From Ensifer aridi (GTDB lineage: Bacteria > Pseudomonadota > Alphaproteobacteria > Rhizobiales > Rhizobiaceae): a stretch of DNA of 64,000 nucleotides. Below the pieces are notes generated by a model. It worked only from the letters and a program-made list of their open reading frames with translations. It had not been told where the DNA came from and did no database searches. Shown piece by piece: positions 51,283 through 60,236 of the stretch. Both the position numbers and the translations under genes were made by a program. How positions within the stretch are numbered: the stretch's first letter is position 1; the number at the start of each line of letters is the position of its first letter. The DNA is taken from assembly GCF_002078505.1 (NCBI RefSeq), contig NZ_LUAV01000023.1:47157-111156 (forward strand), read 5' to 3'.

Positions 51283-52092
51283 TCAGGAAGATCGCCTCCA
51301 ATTGCGCAGTTGTCGCCATGTCCTCAGCGCGCGGATGAGGATGGCCGGTGGGATTCTTCGGTGGTCGCCCACCGTCCCCTTCCGGGTGATGGATGCGTTA
51401 GGATCGATCAAAAATGCGACGACCAAGCTCTCGGCCACCGACTCCAGCAACAGAGCGCCGTCGGAGAGCAGCAGACCCTGTTCGCCCTCGGCGAACGTCT
51501 GGCCCGCGGCAACCAGCGAGCCGCTGAAAACATAGAAGTAGAGATTGCGGCCCCGCATATGCGGGAATCGTACGTGCGCACCTGGCTCCAGCCGGACGTC
51601 AAACAGGTCGACGGTATTGCGAACGTGGAAGGGGGCGTCGCCTCCTTCCGGTCCGACAAGGTGTCGCCAACTGTTCCGCCTCCGCGGTGGAATCGGCCCG
51701 TGCTGAATCGTGGGATCGAGATCGGCTGCACGCGGCCGCACGAAGATCTGAAGCATGCGCAGAGGCGGATCGGATGACGACGTTGCTTCAGAATGCCAGA
51801 AACTGCGTCCGGCATTCATCACCATCAGATGGTTGCTGTCCATTACCAGTTGACCGGTGGTCTTGTCCTCGTGGCGCATGACGCCGTCGGGCACCCACGA
51901 AATGATCTCGTCGTTCTGGTGCTCGTGCATGGCAATGAGCCGTCCGGGATCAAGGATCGATTCCACGACCATGGCAAGCGGACCATGACCGTGATCCGTA
52001 GGTTTCGGTTTCAGCCATCCGGGCATGTTGATGCGTACGATGAAACCCACCATGTTGCGCACGATAAATGTACGACCGCCTTTGAGCAGCAC
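51283..52092 (-). CDS. Pirin-family protein
   Basis: 269 residues from GTG 52092, chosen because GGAGGGAGGAGGACGCT lies directly before it; the frame stays open to 52311. The two cupin folds of pirins are visible. Metal ligands are His-x-His in AMHEHQNDEII, and His and Glu in RSFWHSEAT, with MRHEDKTTG and LQIFVRPRAADLDPTIQHG typical of the family. Bacterial pirins are iron proteins with quercetinase-like or redox-regulatory roles; a specific function here cannot be given. It stands alone. Confidence 0.85.
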   Translation of the reverse strand: MLLKGGRTFIVRNMVGFIVRINMPGWLKPKPTDHGHGPLAMVVESILDPGRLIAMHEHQNDEIISWVPDGVMRHEDKTTGQLVMDSNHLMVMNAGRSFWHSEATSSSDPPLRMLQIFVRPRAADLDPTIQHGPIPPRRRNSWRHLVGPEGGDAPFHVRNTVDLFDVRLEPGAHVRFPHMRGRNLYFYVFSGSLVAAGQTFAEGEQGLLLSDGALLLESVAESLVVAFLIDPNASITRKGTVGDHRRIPPAILIRALRTWRQLRNWRRSS

Positions 52093-52549
52093 AGCGTCCT
52101 CCTCCCTCCAGCGAGGATGATGAGATCGATCATTAGCTGCCCGCCGGAACGTCGCGTCAATCGAAAGGAGCAGCGCTTCATCGCTCAGGCGTCCGTCACG
52201 GCTGGGGCGTAAGGGCGCGTACCTTTGGCGAGGGGCGAGGTAGGCGAGCTGGCTCGCGACATGGGCTGCTCTCCGGCGAATCCCTGCCTGATGCCATCGC
52301 CTGCCGATCACACCGCGCGGGCGAATGCCCGTGTGGTGGTGTCTGGGCGCTTTAAGTACGAGACCAGCTCAGCTGAAGCCGTTCGAGGGGAACAAGGCGT
52401 CGAGTGCTCTGTTTGAGACGGCTACGTGAACAATCATCCTGCCGAGGTCGTCAACAGTCGAATGTCGCTCCGCCTTCTGGTGCTAGCCACATGCATAGCG
52501 CGAGGCATTCGCGCCGCCTGCTTCTCGGCAATGCTATTCGAGGCCTAAA
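52093..52549. other. Intergenic stretch between pirin and YihY genes
   Basis: About 455 bases between divergent genes. The right half is very GC-rich with short overlapping frames lacking family features. The region should contain both promoters; no specific site was identified. Confidence 0.35.
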
Positions 52550-53551
52550 ATGCAAACTGACGGGAGCGAAGAAGAAGGCAAGGAAGAGACAGCCGTCCAA
52601 AGCGAGAAGGAGAGGGGCAGGGACGCAGCCACTCCTGGCGACATACCCGCGCGCGGAATGCGCGACGTTTTCTGGCGTGTGGTTGCGCAGGTGAGTGAAG
52701 ATCGCGTAACGCTCGTCGCGGCCGGGGTGACCTTCTATGTGCTCCTCGCTCTGTTTCCAGCCTTGACCTCGCTCGTCTCGATTTATGGCCTGATTTCGGA
52801 TCCGGCCGCCATTGCCGAGCAGATCAACTCCATTGCCGCGGTCATGCCGGCGCAAGCGCTCCAGTTGGTCACGGATCAGTTGCAGGCGATCACGTCACAA
52901 AGGGCATCGAGCCTCAGTATCGGTTTTCTAGCCGGCTTGTTCGTGGCGCTCTGGAGTGCGCGTAACGGGATAGCCTCACTAATCGAAGCGATGAACATTG
53001 CATACGACGAGGAGGAAAAGCGCGGCTTCGTCCGGCTGACACTACTGAGCGTTTGCTTTACCTTTGGCGGCCTGCTCGTCACGGCTGTGCTGATCGCAGC
53101 GATCGCGGTACTACCGGCCATTCTTGCCTTTCTGCCGATCGGCCACACGCTGGAGAGCCTCGCTAAGCTCGCGCGCTGGCCCTTGCTGCTGCTGCTGATT
53201 TTCGCGGGGATAACCCTGCTTTACCGGTATGGACCCGACCGGGACCCCCCGAAGCTGAGGTGGCTGACCTGGGGCGCGGCGTTCAGCACGCTCTCCTGGT
53301 TGCCGGCGTCCCTGTTGTTCTCGTTCTACATCGACAACTTCGCGAATTACAACGCCACCTATGGTGCCATGGGGGCTTTAATCGGCTTCATGCTTTGGAT
53401 CTGGGTATCCACGATCATCATTATCGTAGGTGCCGAGATCAACGCCGAACTCGAGCACCAGACGGCGCGCGATTCCACCACGGGGCGCCCCGAGAAGATG
53501 GGTAAGCGCGATGCTTATGTGGCCGACACGATTGGCGAGAAAAGCGATTGA
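52550..53551 (+). CDS. YihY/BrkB-family inner-membrane protein
   Basis: 333 residues. A hydrophilic acidic N-terminus of about 45 residues is followed by six membrane helices. Family blocks: LVAAGVTFYVLLALFPALTS, GFLAGLFVALWSARNGIASL, EALNIAYDEEE-like AMNIAYDEEEKRGF, and ATYGAMGALIGFMLWIWVST. The YihY family (PF03631) is often mislabelled ribonuclease BN; its function is unsettled. A weak inverted repeat (GCCCGTT/AACGGGC at 53562-53591) follows the stop and may end the transcript. Confidence 0.9.
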   Translation: MQTDGSEEEGKEETAVQSEKERGRDAATPGDIPARGMRDVFWRVVAQVSEDRVTLVAAGVTFYVLLALFPALTSLVSIYGLISDPAAIAEQINSIAAVMPAQALQLVTDQLQAITSQRASSLSIGFLAGLFVALWSARNGIASLIEAMNIAYDEEEKRGFVRLTLLSVCFTFGGLLVTAVLIAAIAVLPAILAFLPIGHTLESLAKLARWPLLLLLIFAGITLLYRYGPDRDPPKLRWLTWGAAFSTLSWLPASLLFSFYIDNFANYNATYGAMGALIGFMLWIWVSTIIIIVGAEINAELEHQTARDSTTGRPEKMGKRDAYVADTIGEKSD

Positions 53552-53750
53552 GCTTCGCTCTGCCCGTTCGAACTTGGGCCGCTAAACGGGCGAGGGGGGC
53601 GGCCGCGAAATAGGATGATAAGGCATTTACGCCGCTCCCGAGCGAAGTTCGTGACCGCACGCGAATTCCCGCCCGTTGCCCGATCGCGTCATAATTCCAG
53701 CGCATGCCAATATTTCTGTTACACTTCGATTCCTAACCGGGGGACCTGGA

Positions 53751-54821
53751 ATGACTTCCGAAAATTTGCCTGAACAGGTCGACCGACTTCTCGCCAACGC
53801 CGACCTGGCGGAGGCCCTTGAAAACAAACAATTCAAACGATTTCTCGACCAAGTGCCGATCGCTCTCCTCGTATCTAAAATTGGTACCCGGGGCGAGCGG
53901 ATAATCTACGCCAACCCTGAATTCGAGCGCCTCTCAGGTTTGACCGCGGCGGAGGTTGAGAACCGAGAGTGGGGCGTGCTTGAAGCAGAGCCCGTCATCG
54001 CGCAGGAGATCTCGTCGCTCGGTCAGGCTGTTGTCGTTCAGACCGATCGTGTCGGAACCTTCAAGAGAAATGCGGGGGACACGACGATCATCATCGACGT
54101 TTATTCCAGTGTGGTTGAAGACGACGAGGGAACGCCGCGTTTCCGACTCGTCGCCCTTGTCGATGTGACGGAACACAAGCAGGCCGAACGCGAGGAGCTC
54201 GAAAATCGCATCAAAGAGCAAGATCTGTTGCTTCGAGAGCTGCAACATCGCGTGAAGAACAATCTTCAGATGATAACGGCACTCATCCGCCTTGAAGCAC
54301 GCAGCAGCCCAGCACCAGACACGAGGGCGTTCGAAAGGTTGGCCGGCCGGATTGACGCACTGACCACCCTCTATCAAGCCTTGCAAAAGGGGGAGAGCAG
54401 CCAGGAAGTCGACCTCGGCATCTATATCGGTCAGATTGCATCCGCCGTTATGGCATCGAACGCTTGCGATGGGGTCAGCCTCGACATGAAAATTGATCCC
54501 TATCCCGCTTCAATTAACGTCGCTATGCCAGCCGGACTGGTCGTCAACGAACTGCTCACAAACTCTCTCAAGCACGCGTTCATTGGGCGAGAAGGAGGGC
54601 TTATCACTCTACACAGCACCTTTGACGAAGCTGGATACTGCGTGATCGTCGCGGACGACGGAATAGGACTTCCGGACGGGGAGACTTGGCCCCAACACGG
54701 TAAGCTGGGCGAGTTGATCGCACAGTCGTTGCGCGAAAACTCAAAGGCCGATCTCCAAGTGACCTCCAGTCCAGGTAAGGGCACACGTGCAACGATTATT
54801 TTCAGGCACAGCTCTTCTTGA
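53751..54821 (+). CDS. PAS-HisKA_2 sensor histidine kinase
   Basis: 356 residues from ATG 53751 (GGGGGACCTGGA upstream). A PAS domain at about 30-145 (IYANPEFERLSGLTAAEVEN; RLVALVDVTEHKQAE) precedes a HisKA_2 dimerisation box with the phospho-acceptor His in LLRELQHRVKNNLQMITALI. The ATPase has N-box VVNELLTNSLKHAFIG and DDGIGLP. The usual GLGL of the G2 box reads GKLGELIAQSL, a departure that could weaken activity. Kinases of this class in rhizobia often work in the general stress response. Cytoplasmic, no membrane helix. Confidence 0.88.
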   Translation: MTSENLPEQVDRLLANADLAEALENKQFKRFLDQVPIALLVSKIGTRGERIIYANPEFERLSGLTAAEVENREWGVLEAEPVIAQEISSLGQAVVVQTDRVGTFKRNAGDTTIIIDVYSSVVEDDEGTPRFRLVALVDVTEHKQAEREELENRIKEQDLLLRELQHRVKNNLQMITALIRLEARSSPAPDTRAFERLAGRIDALTTLYQALQKGESSQEVDLGIYIGQIASAVMASNACDGVSLDMKIDPYPASINVAMPAGLVVNELLTNSLKHAFIGREGGLITLHSTFDEAGYCVIVADDGIGLPDGETWPQHGKLGELIAQSLRENSKADLQVTSSPGKGTRATIIFRHSSS

Positions 54822-54906
54822 CATTCTCGTCCCTGCCGGCCGCCACGTTGAAGTAAGCCGAAGAGTGCAACCCTGCCAGCGCGACGGTCCTTTCACGACG
54901 CCAACT

Positions 54907-55932
54907 TCATATTCGCCGGGCCGACTTGTCCGCACCCGATAGAAACCGCTTCAAGCTCAAACCCGCCAGTAAAATGTAAGGCGGCATGGCGAGCGAATAG
55001 TGACCGCAGTTCAGTTCCAAAACATTCGGCCTGACTCCGGCGTCCTTCAGCTTCTGAATGAGGCGTCTCGATAGATCGGGCAACACCACCTTGTCCCTCG
55101 TAGCCAACACGACGTGAAGTTCGAGATCGGACCGTGCCAGATTATGCGCGTAATTCTCCAAGTTGAGCGGACCCCAAGCCCTTCGGAGATCGGTGAGCTC
55201 AATTACAGGCTCAAGGCCATCACGTATCGATCGGGTCGCGCGCCCCGTCCAAACCATGTCTGCGAGACTACCCGCCGTCAAAAATAACGAGGCCTTCGAT
55301 ACGGCCGGATCATGGGCAGCAATCAATCCCGCAACCCAGGAGCCAAGGCTCATGCCGAGAACCGAGACCTCTCGGTAGCCTTCGCTCTTCAGCCAGCGGA
55401 TGAGCTTTCGCCCATCCCATACGGCCTGCCTTACAGACTGGATCGTGCGCCCGAGATTCGAACTAAGCATATAATCGGCATACAGCGAGCCGGGACGGCT
55501 GCGCTCGAAGTGATAAGGCATAGCAATCTCGACAACCGAGATCCCACGCTGCGAGAAAAACTTGGCAATCTGACGATTTCGGGCGTTGGCATTCCAGTGA
55601 TGAAAAATCACCAATGCCTGATCGAGCGAGCCGCTCTCGGTGATTTTTGCCCAAACGACGTTGTTCTCTTCGACGTCAGTAGAAATGTCCGATGGAAATC
55701 TGAGCCACCCATCGTGCATTTCAAAGCCCTGACCGCTCCCGCTCGGCTCATCGTAAAAGCTTGAATCAGACAGGGCCTGGTCCGCAAGGACACAAAACTC
55801 GTCGATAGTTTCTATCCTCTTCTCGCCCGGGAAGGCCCGCCCGGCGTCGAGGATGAAATCCGTTACTTTCTTCGCTTCCTCACCGCGCCGCGCCCGCCGC
55901 TCGTCCCAACGATCAAGCCAATTATGATACAC
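54907..55932 (-). CDS. Alpha/beta hydrolase, RcgR-like (putative lactone hydrolase)
   Basis: 341 residues of the alpha/beta-hydrolase fold. ALVIFHHWNANARNRQIAKF and ISVVEIAMPYHFERSRPGS form the first half, and SVLGMSLGSWVAGL contains the nucleophile elbow G-x-S-x-G. The late catalytic His is in ELNCGHYSLAMPP. The gene overlaps the membrane-protein gene upstream by 11 bases. A coupled pair of this make-up resembles rcgA-rcgR of rhizobial conjugative plasmids, where RcgR is described as a putative quorum-lactone hydrolase. The link is from recollection of that naming and from gene pairing; the substrate is untested here. Confidence 0.72.
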   Translation of the reverse strand: MYHNWLDRWDERRARRGEEAKKVTDFILDAGRAFPGEKRIETIDEFCVLADQALSDSSFYDEPSGSGQGFEMHDGWLRFPSDISTDVEENNVVWAKITESGSLDQALVIFHHWNANARNRQIAKFFSQRGISVVEIAMPYHFERSRPGSLYADYMLSSNLGRTIQSVRQAVWDGRKLIRWLKSEGYREVSVLGMSLGSWVAGLIAAHDPAVSKASLFLTAGSLADMVWTGRATRSIRDGLEPVIELTDLRRAWGPLNLENYAHNLARSDLELHVVLATRDKVVLPDLSRRLIQKLKDAGVRPNVLELNCGHYSLAMPPYILLAGLSLKRFLSGADKSARRI

Positions 55933-57532
55933 TCTGGTTGCTTCCTAACTCGCTTGCTCGCCATCGCCCAAACTCTGGATCAAAGAGGCCGTATGTCGCG
56001 AGCAGCACTCCAACGCCGAGGAGGATCGAAAAGCCCTCAAAGGCATCAATCAACAAGTAGCTGGCAAACAGCAACCCTACGACTGCAGACATCCTCCATA
56101 GAGGCACGCGAAACCGCCTTCCGACACCCAAGCGGATGGAACCGTACAGAAAAACGACACAGGTCGAAATGGCGACTAGAAGGCTGCTGTAGTGCGTTGG
56201 CATTCTATAGCTGAAGCTATTGCCGCCGTCGTGGCGCTCATACAGGGCCGAAGACATATCGTGGGCTATCCAGGTCACGATATCTCTTCCGTTCGAGCTC
56301 AGGTAAGAGCTTTGGACCTTCATGCATATGGCGACCAGAACACCCAGGACAGTACACCGGAAAATTCCCCGCATCACCCTAAGGCCGATTTCACCGCCCT
56401 CGCGCCGATGTTCCACCGGTCGCATCGTTGACGCCTCTTCAATTCTCCAAAGATCATGGACGATCGTATGAAGCAGAATGAGGCCCGCGAAAAAAAGATA
56501 AAAGCAGAGGCACATGTAGAGATATGCGAGACCTGTGAACACAATGGTCATCGGCACTGATATGACTTCAGGGTGCACAATGGCTAACTTGCCCCAATCT
56601 ACCGCATAGTTGCCACCGCCGTTGATCAACGGGATCAAGCACACGCCGATCCACTGAAAAAGACCGGCGAACAACACGCAGATCAAGAAAACCGCCCAGT
56701 ATGTGTACGAATAGGCTTGGACGTTGCGCGTCCAGGCATCGTCGCTTTCCGACGGGTTGCCCGGCGCTACCAGCCTGAAGCGCGCGTCATGTTTCCAGAA
56801 GACCAGCAGCTCTATCACGAACGCGAAAAATAGCGGCAAGAGCACCATGAAGAGGAACGTCCAGTTCGGCGCCCATAGAAAACCGACCTGCTTAACGACA
56901 CCATCCGCCCGGCTATAGGTGGCGCTGTGAATCCCCACGATATACGACAAAAACCCAAGGGCGGAGGCACCCGCGAATATCGACGCCGGTAGATTCAAGG
57001 GAGATCCATGGCTAAAAAGCGCCTCCGATACTCTCGCCAAGCTGAAACCCTGTCTTCGCCGGGTGGCATCAATGCCTTGTGGCAGATCGCCCGCAGGCTG
57101 CGTCTGATCATCGACCGTCACAGGCGGCGGCATATCTGGAACCCGCAGCGCCGTGCTGCTACCCGCCTTCTTCGAATCTCGCCTCTTGGCGGTTAGCCGT
57201 GATTGCGCCGCGCTGAGCTCCATCTGCCATTCGCTGGTCGCTTCCGGATCGTCGCACCCAAGGATCCGCGCCAGCCAACGAATGTTGGACGGGCTAATCC
57301 CCTTCTCGTTCTCTTGAAACCAGAGCTGCACCGTCCGCAAATCGACCCCGATCCGGTTGGAGTCGATCTGTGAAATCGCCTCTGCCAGAAGCTCCGGCGT
57401 CCATGGGCCTTGCGGAAACCCGTCACTGCCTAATGGCCGGCCTGCTCCCGCAGCGGCCAACTGCTTGAACAGTTCCTTGAAATCGCTCCCGTCCTTGGGC
57501 GGTGCGACAAAAATCTTTCCGTTCTTTTCCAA
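55922..57532 (-). CDS. HTH-like membrane protein, RcgA-like putative transporter
   Basis: 536 residues. The first 110 are soluble and read like a short helix-turn-helix region (TPELLAEAISQIDSNRIGVD; LRTVQLWFQENEKGISPSNI). A linker follows, then about eight membrane helices from residue 180 on (ASIFAGASALGFLSYIVGIH; FLFMVLLPLFFAFVIELLVF; AVFLICVLFAGLFQWIGVCL). TTG 57532 is the only start that keeps the N-terminal domain; its ribosome-binding site is weak. Upstream lies a tandem decamer. Coupled to the hydrolase gene, the pair resembles rcgA/rcgR, reported to influence plasmid transfer. A DNA-binding-like domain on a membrane protein is unusual. Confidence 0.65.
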   Translation of the reverse strand: MEKNGKIFVAPPKDGSDFKELFKQLAAAGAGRPLGSDGFPQGPWTPELLAEAISQIDSNRIGVDLRTVQLWFQENEKGISPSNIRWLARILGCDDPEATSEWQMELSAAQSRLTAKRRDSKKAGSSTALRVPDMPPPVTVDDQTQPAGDLPQGIDATRRRQGFSLARVSEALFSHGSPLNLPASIFAGASALGFLSYIVGIHSATYSRADGVVKQVGFLWAPNWTFLFMVLLPLFFAFVIELLVFWKHDARFRLVAPGNPSESDDAWTRNVQAYSYTYWAVFLICVLFAGLFQWIGVCLIPLINGGGNYAVDWGKLAIVHPEVISVPMTIVFTGLAYLYMCLCFYLFFAGLILLHTIVHDLWRIEEASTMRPVEHRREGGEIGLRVMRGIFRCTVLGVLVAICMKVQSSYLSSNGRDIVTWIAHDMSSALYERHDGGNSFSYRMPTHYSSLLVAISTCVVFLYGSIRLGVGRRFRVPLWRMSAVVGLLFASYLLIDAFEGFSILLGVGVLLATYGLFDPEFGRWRASELGSNQSVS

Positions 57533-57550
57533 TGGCTTACAGGCTCAAAT

Positions 57551-57570
57551 TTCGTATCGTTTCGTATCCT
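57551..57570. repeat. Tandem decamer upstream of the RcgA-like gene
   Basis: TTCGTATCGT (57551-57560) is repeated as TTCGTATCCT (57561-57570), 9 of 10 bases alike, with a partial third unit (atcg) after it. The ten-base period places both copies on one face of the helix. The repeats lie 19 bases upstream of the TTG start at 57532, in the promoter or leader, and could be an operator. Confidence 0.5.
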
Positions 57571-57624
57571 ATCGTGCCTTCAGCCCCAATCAATGGTCTT
57601 AACGCCCGCAATGCAACTTGATCG

Positions 57625-58098
57625 GTGAGGCATTCCACCATGCTATTGTTGTCGTCATCCAGTTCGCGTTCGGCCCGTGGTATCGGGTCCATTTCTCCAC
57701 GCCCGAGCACGGCTTTGATTGCGTCAGCGCCGGAGCGTAAGGCGGGACAAAAAGAGGAGGGTGGGGCGGAAACTGCGGTTTCCCTTTGCGACTTGATGGA
57801 TCAGCATATCGCTGCGCTGCGGGCGACCGCGGATGCCGTTCATGCGTCCAATGAGGGCATAGCGACCGCAGAGGTTACGAGCATTGCCTATGCAAACGCT
57901 CTGCTAGACGTCGGGCGAAAAGAAGAAGCCGGCCGACTGGCGATCATCAATTACGCTCCGCGAGGTGATCGGGAAGCGAGGCTGAAGCTGACCTATCTGG
58001 CAGCTTACCTGATCGCGACCGGGAGCACTTTGACCGCCAATGAGATGAATTCCCTTTTGGAAGCCCCTCGCGGCCGGGCAAGCACATCGGTTTCCTGA
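57625..58098 (+). CDS. Hypothetical rhizobial protein
   Basis: 157 residues, or 100 if the ATG at 57796 (MDQHIAALRATADAVHASNE) is used; only the part from there on has a counterpart in the broken paralogue at 37471-37790. The conserved part reads SIAYANALLDVGRKEEAGRL, AIINYAPRGDREARLKLTYL and AAYLIATGSTLTANEMNSLL. Helical and cytoplasmic, no known family. The N-terminal 57 residues are Ser/Arg rich and may be non-coding. Confidence 0.55.
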   Translation: MRHSTMLLLSSSSSRSARGIGSISPRPSTALIASAPERKAGQKEEGGAETAVSLCDLMDQHIAALRATADAVHASNEGIATAEVTSIAYANALLDVGRKEEAGRLAIINYAPRGDREARLKLTYLAAYLIATGSTLTANEMNSLLEAPRGRASTSVS

Positions 58099-58118
58099 CT
58101 CTCCTTTTATGCCGATTG

Positions 58119-58175
58119 CACAATAATGTGCTGAGACCACACTGCCGTCGATTATGTCGGCGGCGGTGTCCCGTA
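58119..58175. repeat. Short dispersed repeat, copy 1
   Basis: The first 27 bases (58119-58145) are identical to 63865-63891, beginning cacaataatgtgctgagacc, and similarity of roughly 75-80% continues for about 30 more bases. The repeat starts with an imperfect palindrome CACAATAATGTG. On the minus strand both copies would encode SVVSAHYC. Function unknown; possible relic of a shared gene end or a small mobile repeat. Confidence 0.6.
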
Positions 58176-58553
58176 CCGTTCGCGCAGAGATCTGAACGCG
58201 GCTGGATGCCGAGATGCTTCGCGCGATTTCTTCCGGCGTGTGGAGGCCATCCAGAAAATCATCGGCGTGCATGGCCGGCCTCGTTTTTTCTGGGTCAGCG
58301 ATGCTAGAGATCGCTGAAGCCGCACATCGGACATGAACCCTTTGACGGTCACCGCGCGTCCTTGGGAACTGGTCGGCATCGCTCGTTGAGCCTGCCAAAT
58401 CGCTTCGCTAAGCAGGTATTCGTCGCCAATCTTCGAGCAGGATCCGAGATCTCGTCCGAGCTTGATCGTCGTCCGCCGAGCCACGCGCAAACGTTCCGCT
58501 CCTTCGTTGCTCGAGTATATTTTGTCTAAGGGAACCGTGGGCGCCACAAGCAC
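58152..58553 (-). pseudogene. Excisionase-like HTH protein, probably decayed
   Basis: The minus-strand frame opens at GTG 58553 (MLVAPTVPLDKIYSSNEGAE) and reads ERLRVARRTTIKLGRDLGSC and SKIGDEYLLSEAIWQAQ, the helix-turn-helix and wing of small excisionase-like DNA-binding proteins common on rhizobial plasmids. After about residue 70 the composition turns random. A second frame (from 58272) contains LHTPEEIARSISASSRVQIS and ARTVRDTAA, resembling another HTH start. Together they look like remnants of one or two such genes. No full-length protein is supported. Confidence 0.4.
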
Positions 58554-58689
58554 CTCTAGATAAGAGGGAACACGTTTGCCGCCGGCACGAATGCCGACCG
58601 CATTTGGCGGTGTCTCCTCTTGTGGTGGTGCTTGCGGATGGTGAGGCCGCGAATTGGAAGCTATTGGCGCGAGATTGCGCGGTTAAGCG

Positions 58690-58953
58690 TCAGTGCAGCT
58701 TGTGCACCGGCTCATCGAGAAAGCTGCGGATCCCATCGCGCTGTACGGTGGCGAGAAATTCTTCGAACGCATCTCGATCGGTGTCGAAGGTGTCGTCCCA
58801 GACGGTCGTGTTCCCTTCCTCGTCGAGCACCTCAAGCATCCAGTCGAGGTTGGTGTCAGCAGGACGGTAGATGCGCAAAATGACGGTTACGTCATCGTCG
58901 ACGAACTCGCCGGAGAGTTCTGAGAACTCGTATTGCTGGTCGGATTCGGTCAT
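58690..58953 (-). CDS. Small acidic hypothetical protein
   Basis: 87 residues, MTESDQQYEFSELSGEFVDD onwards, very acidic (about a quarter Asp and Glu). It has beta-strand character (VTVILRIYRP; NLDWMLEVLDEEGNTTVWDD) and a helix DRDAFEEFLATVQRDGIRSF. Coding composition is consistent and the start is unambiguous. Function unknown; no membrane segment. Confidence 0.7.
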   Translation of the reverse strand: MTESDQQYEFSELSGEFVDDDVTVILRIYRPADTNLDWMLEVLDEEGNTTVWDDTFDTDRDAFEEFLATVQRDGIRSFLDEPVHKLH

Positions 58954-58959
58954 CCGGCT

Positions 58960-59145
58960 TTATAGCATGCAAAGGTGAGGTGGGCGAACGCATCTCACTG
59001 TTATGACGCCACTCCTGTATGTTTTGCAGGTGTATCTGCCTGGATCCCAGCTGCCTGCTTGGCACGAGATGTCGGCAATGCCCGAAATTAGCAAAAACAG
59101 AAGCAGGACTGCGATCGCCGTAGCTGCGGCCACTAGCCACTTCAT
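58960..59145 (-). CDS. Possible small membrane or secreted Cys-containing protein
   Basis: 61 residues if started at ATG 59145 (MKWLVAAATAIAVLLLFLLI); the frame is open to 59232. One hydrophobic helix is followed by a short periplasmic part with four cysteines (ADISCQAGSWDPGRYTCKTY; ITVRCVRPPHLCML), compatible with two disulfides. Weak ribosome-binding context. It ends 6 bases before the acidic protein gene starts on the same strand. Confidence 0.4.
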   Translation of the reverse strand: MKWLVAAATAIAVLLLFLLISGIADISCQAGSWDPGRYTCKTYRSGVITVRCVRPPHLCML

Positions 59146-59267
59146 GCGCGATCTACAGAGCGCAGCCGAACGCCAAATCGCGAGCGAGGAGCCTTTTCTG
59201 TGAGAGCCATTCATCGGCAGTTCAGCCTCCACTGTGCAAGCTCATCAGCACCGAGGAGGAGACCTTC

Positions 59268-59564
59268 ATGAGTATGTTCTTACCGGCCCTCACAGCCGTA
59301 ATCCTGGTTGCGTCTTTCGCCTCACCGTTAAGCGCCGCGCCGATCTTCGCGCCGAAGCTCGAACGAGTTCAGACAGGCGCGGTTGAGCAGGCCAGCCACC
59401 GGCGCAATTGGAGAGACAGCCACTGGAACAGGCGGCACGCTTGGCGCTCCTGTCGCTACTACGGCAGGTGCTACCCGCGCTACGACTACAGCCAGAGCTA
59501 CGGCTACCGTGACCATTACCGCTATCACCGGCGGCCTGGGGTCAACATCTACTTGAATTTCTAG
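59268..59564 (+). CDS. Secreted Arg/Tyr-rich small protein
   Basis: 98 residues; GAGGAGACCTTC precedes the ATG. Signal peptide MSMFLPALTAVILVASFASP ending near LSAAP. The mature part is rich in Arg, Tyr and His (RNWRDSHWNRRHAW; SYGYRDHYRYHRRPG), ending VNIYLNF. Such cationic, tyrosine-rich secreted proteins are common in rhizobia and have no established function. Confidence 0.75.
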   Translation: MSMFLPALTAVILVASFASPLSAAPIFAPKLERVQTGAVEQASHRRNWRDSHWNRRHAWRSCRYYGRCYPRYDYSQSYGYRDHYRYHRRPGVNIYLNF

Positions 59565-59917
59565 CGGCGCGCTGACGTGGTGTGATGCAGGACTCTGCGA
59601 TCGCACATGAACTGAGGCCGGATCGACGCGGTGCAAAGCCGAAGAGCGGCCAGGACTCCAGCTACCTTCAATGCACCGGCCCACGTCGCCGCTTGATGTA
59701 AAGCAGGTTCAGCAGGTCGACCAGATCGTCGGCCTGCTCCATCTCAAACCGACCTGCTCCACGTCATTCACACGCGACCCGTGAAGATGTCGAACACCGT
59801 CCACGTGCCGTTTGCCGGGTCGTAGCGGTTCTCAGGCATCGGCCTATCTTTGTTTAAGCTGAGGCAGTTTAGCACTGGCACGGGAAGGAGGCGAAGGTCT
59901 AGTGCGGCGGATCAAGC
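59565..59917. other. Intergenic stretch, nothing recognised
   Basis: About 350 bases between convergent genes. Contains a short direct repetition of caggtcgaccagatcg/caaaccgacctgctcc-like sequence around 59705-59765 but no gene, stem-loop of note or family signature. Confidence 0.35.
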
Positions 59918-60157
59918 TCACCGCGGCCTCCGCGTGCCTCGAGCGTCCTTTCGAGACTTGGCGAGCGATCGTCTGAGTTTCGTGATGCTCTGGGTCACGT
60001 GCTCGATAATGAGCAAATGTCTTTCGTTCTCCAGTTCGATAACGCTCCCGCATCTTTTGCACGAGAGTTCATCGTTTGTTTTTACCCAATCGACCGTCTT
60101 GCTGATCTCGTGGCCGCATTCAGGGCAGGGGATGTCGATCTCTTCATTATCGAACAT
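59918..60157 (-). CDS. Small zinc-ribbon protein
   Basis: 79 residues from ATG 60157 (MFDNEEIDIPCPECGHEISK). Two Cys-x2-Cys knuckles, CPECG and CKRCG, 22 residues apart, form a zinc ribbon, followed by a basic helical tail (ITKLRRSLAKSRKDARGTRR). It may bind nucleic acid. An in-frame ATG at 60190 would add 11 residues. Small zinc-ribbon proteins of this kind are frequent in rhizobial genomes and uncharacterised. Confidence 0.7.
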   Translation of the reverse strand: MFDNEEIDIPCPECGHEISKTVDWVKTNDELSCKRCGSVIELENERHLLIIEHVTQSITKLRRSLAKSRKDARGTRRPR

Positions 60158-60236
60158 AGCGGCACTCAGGTTGAGTGCCGATAGCAGCACAACCTCTACC
60201 GAGGCGCAATGCTCACTCTCTTAACTAAAATGGGTT

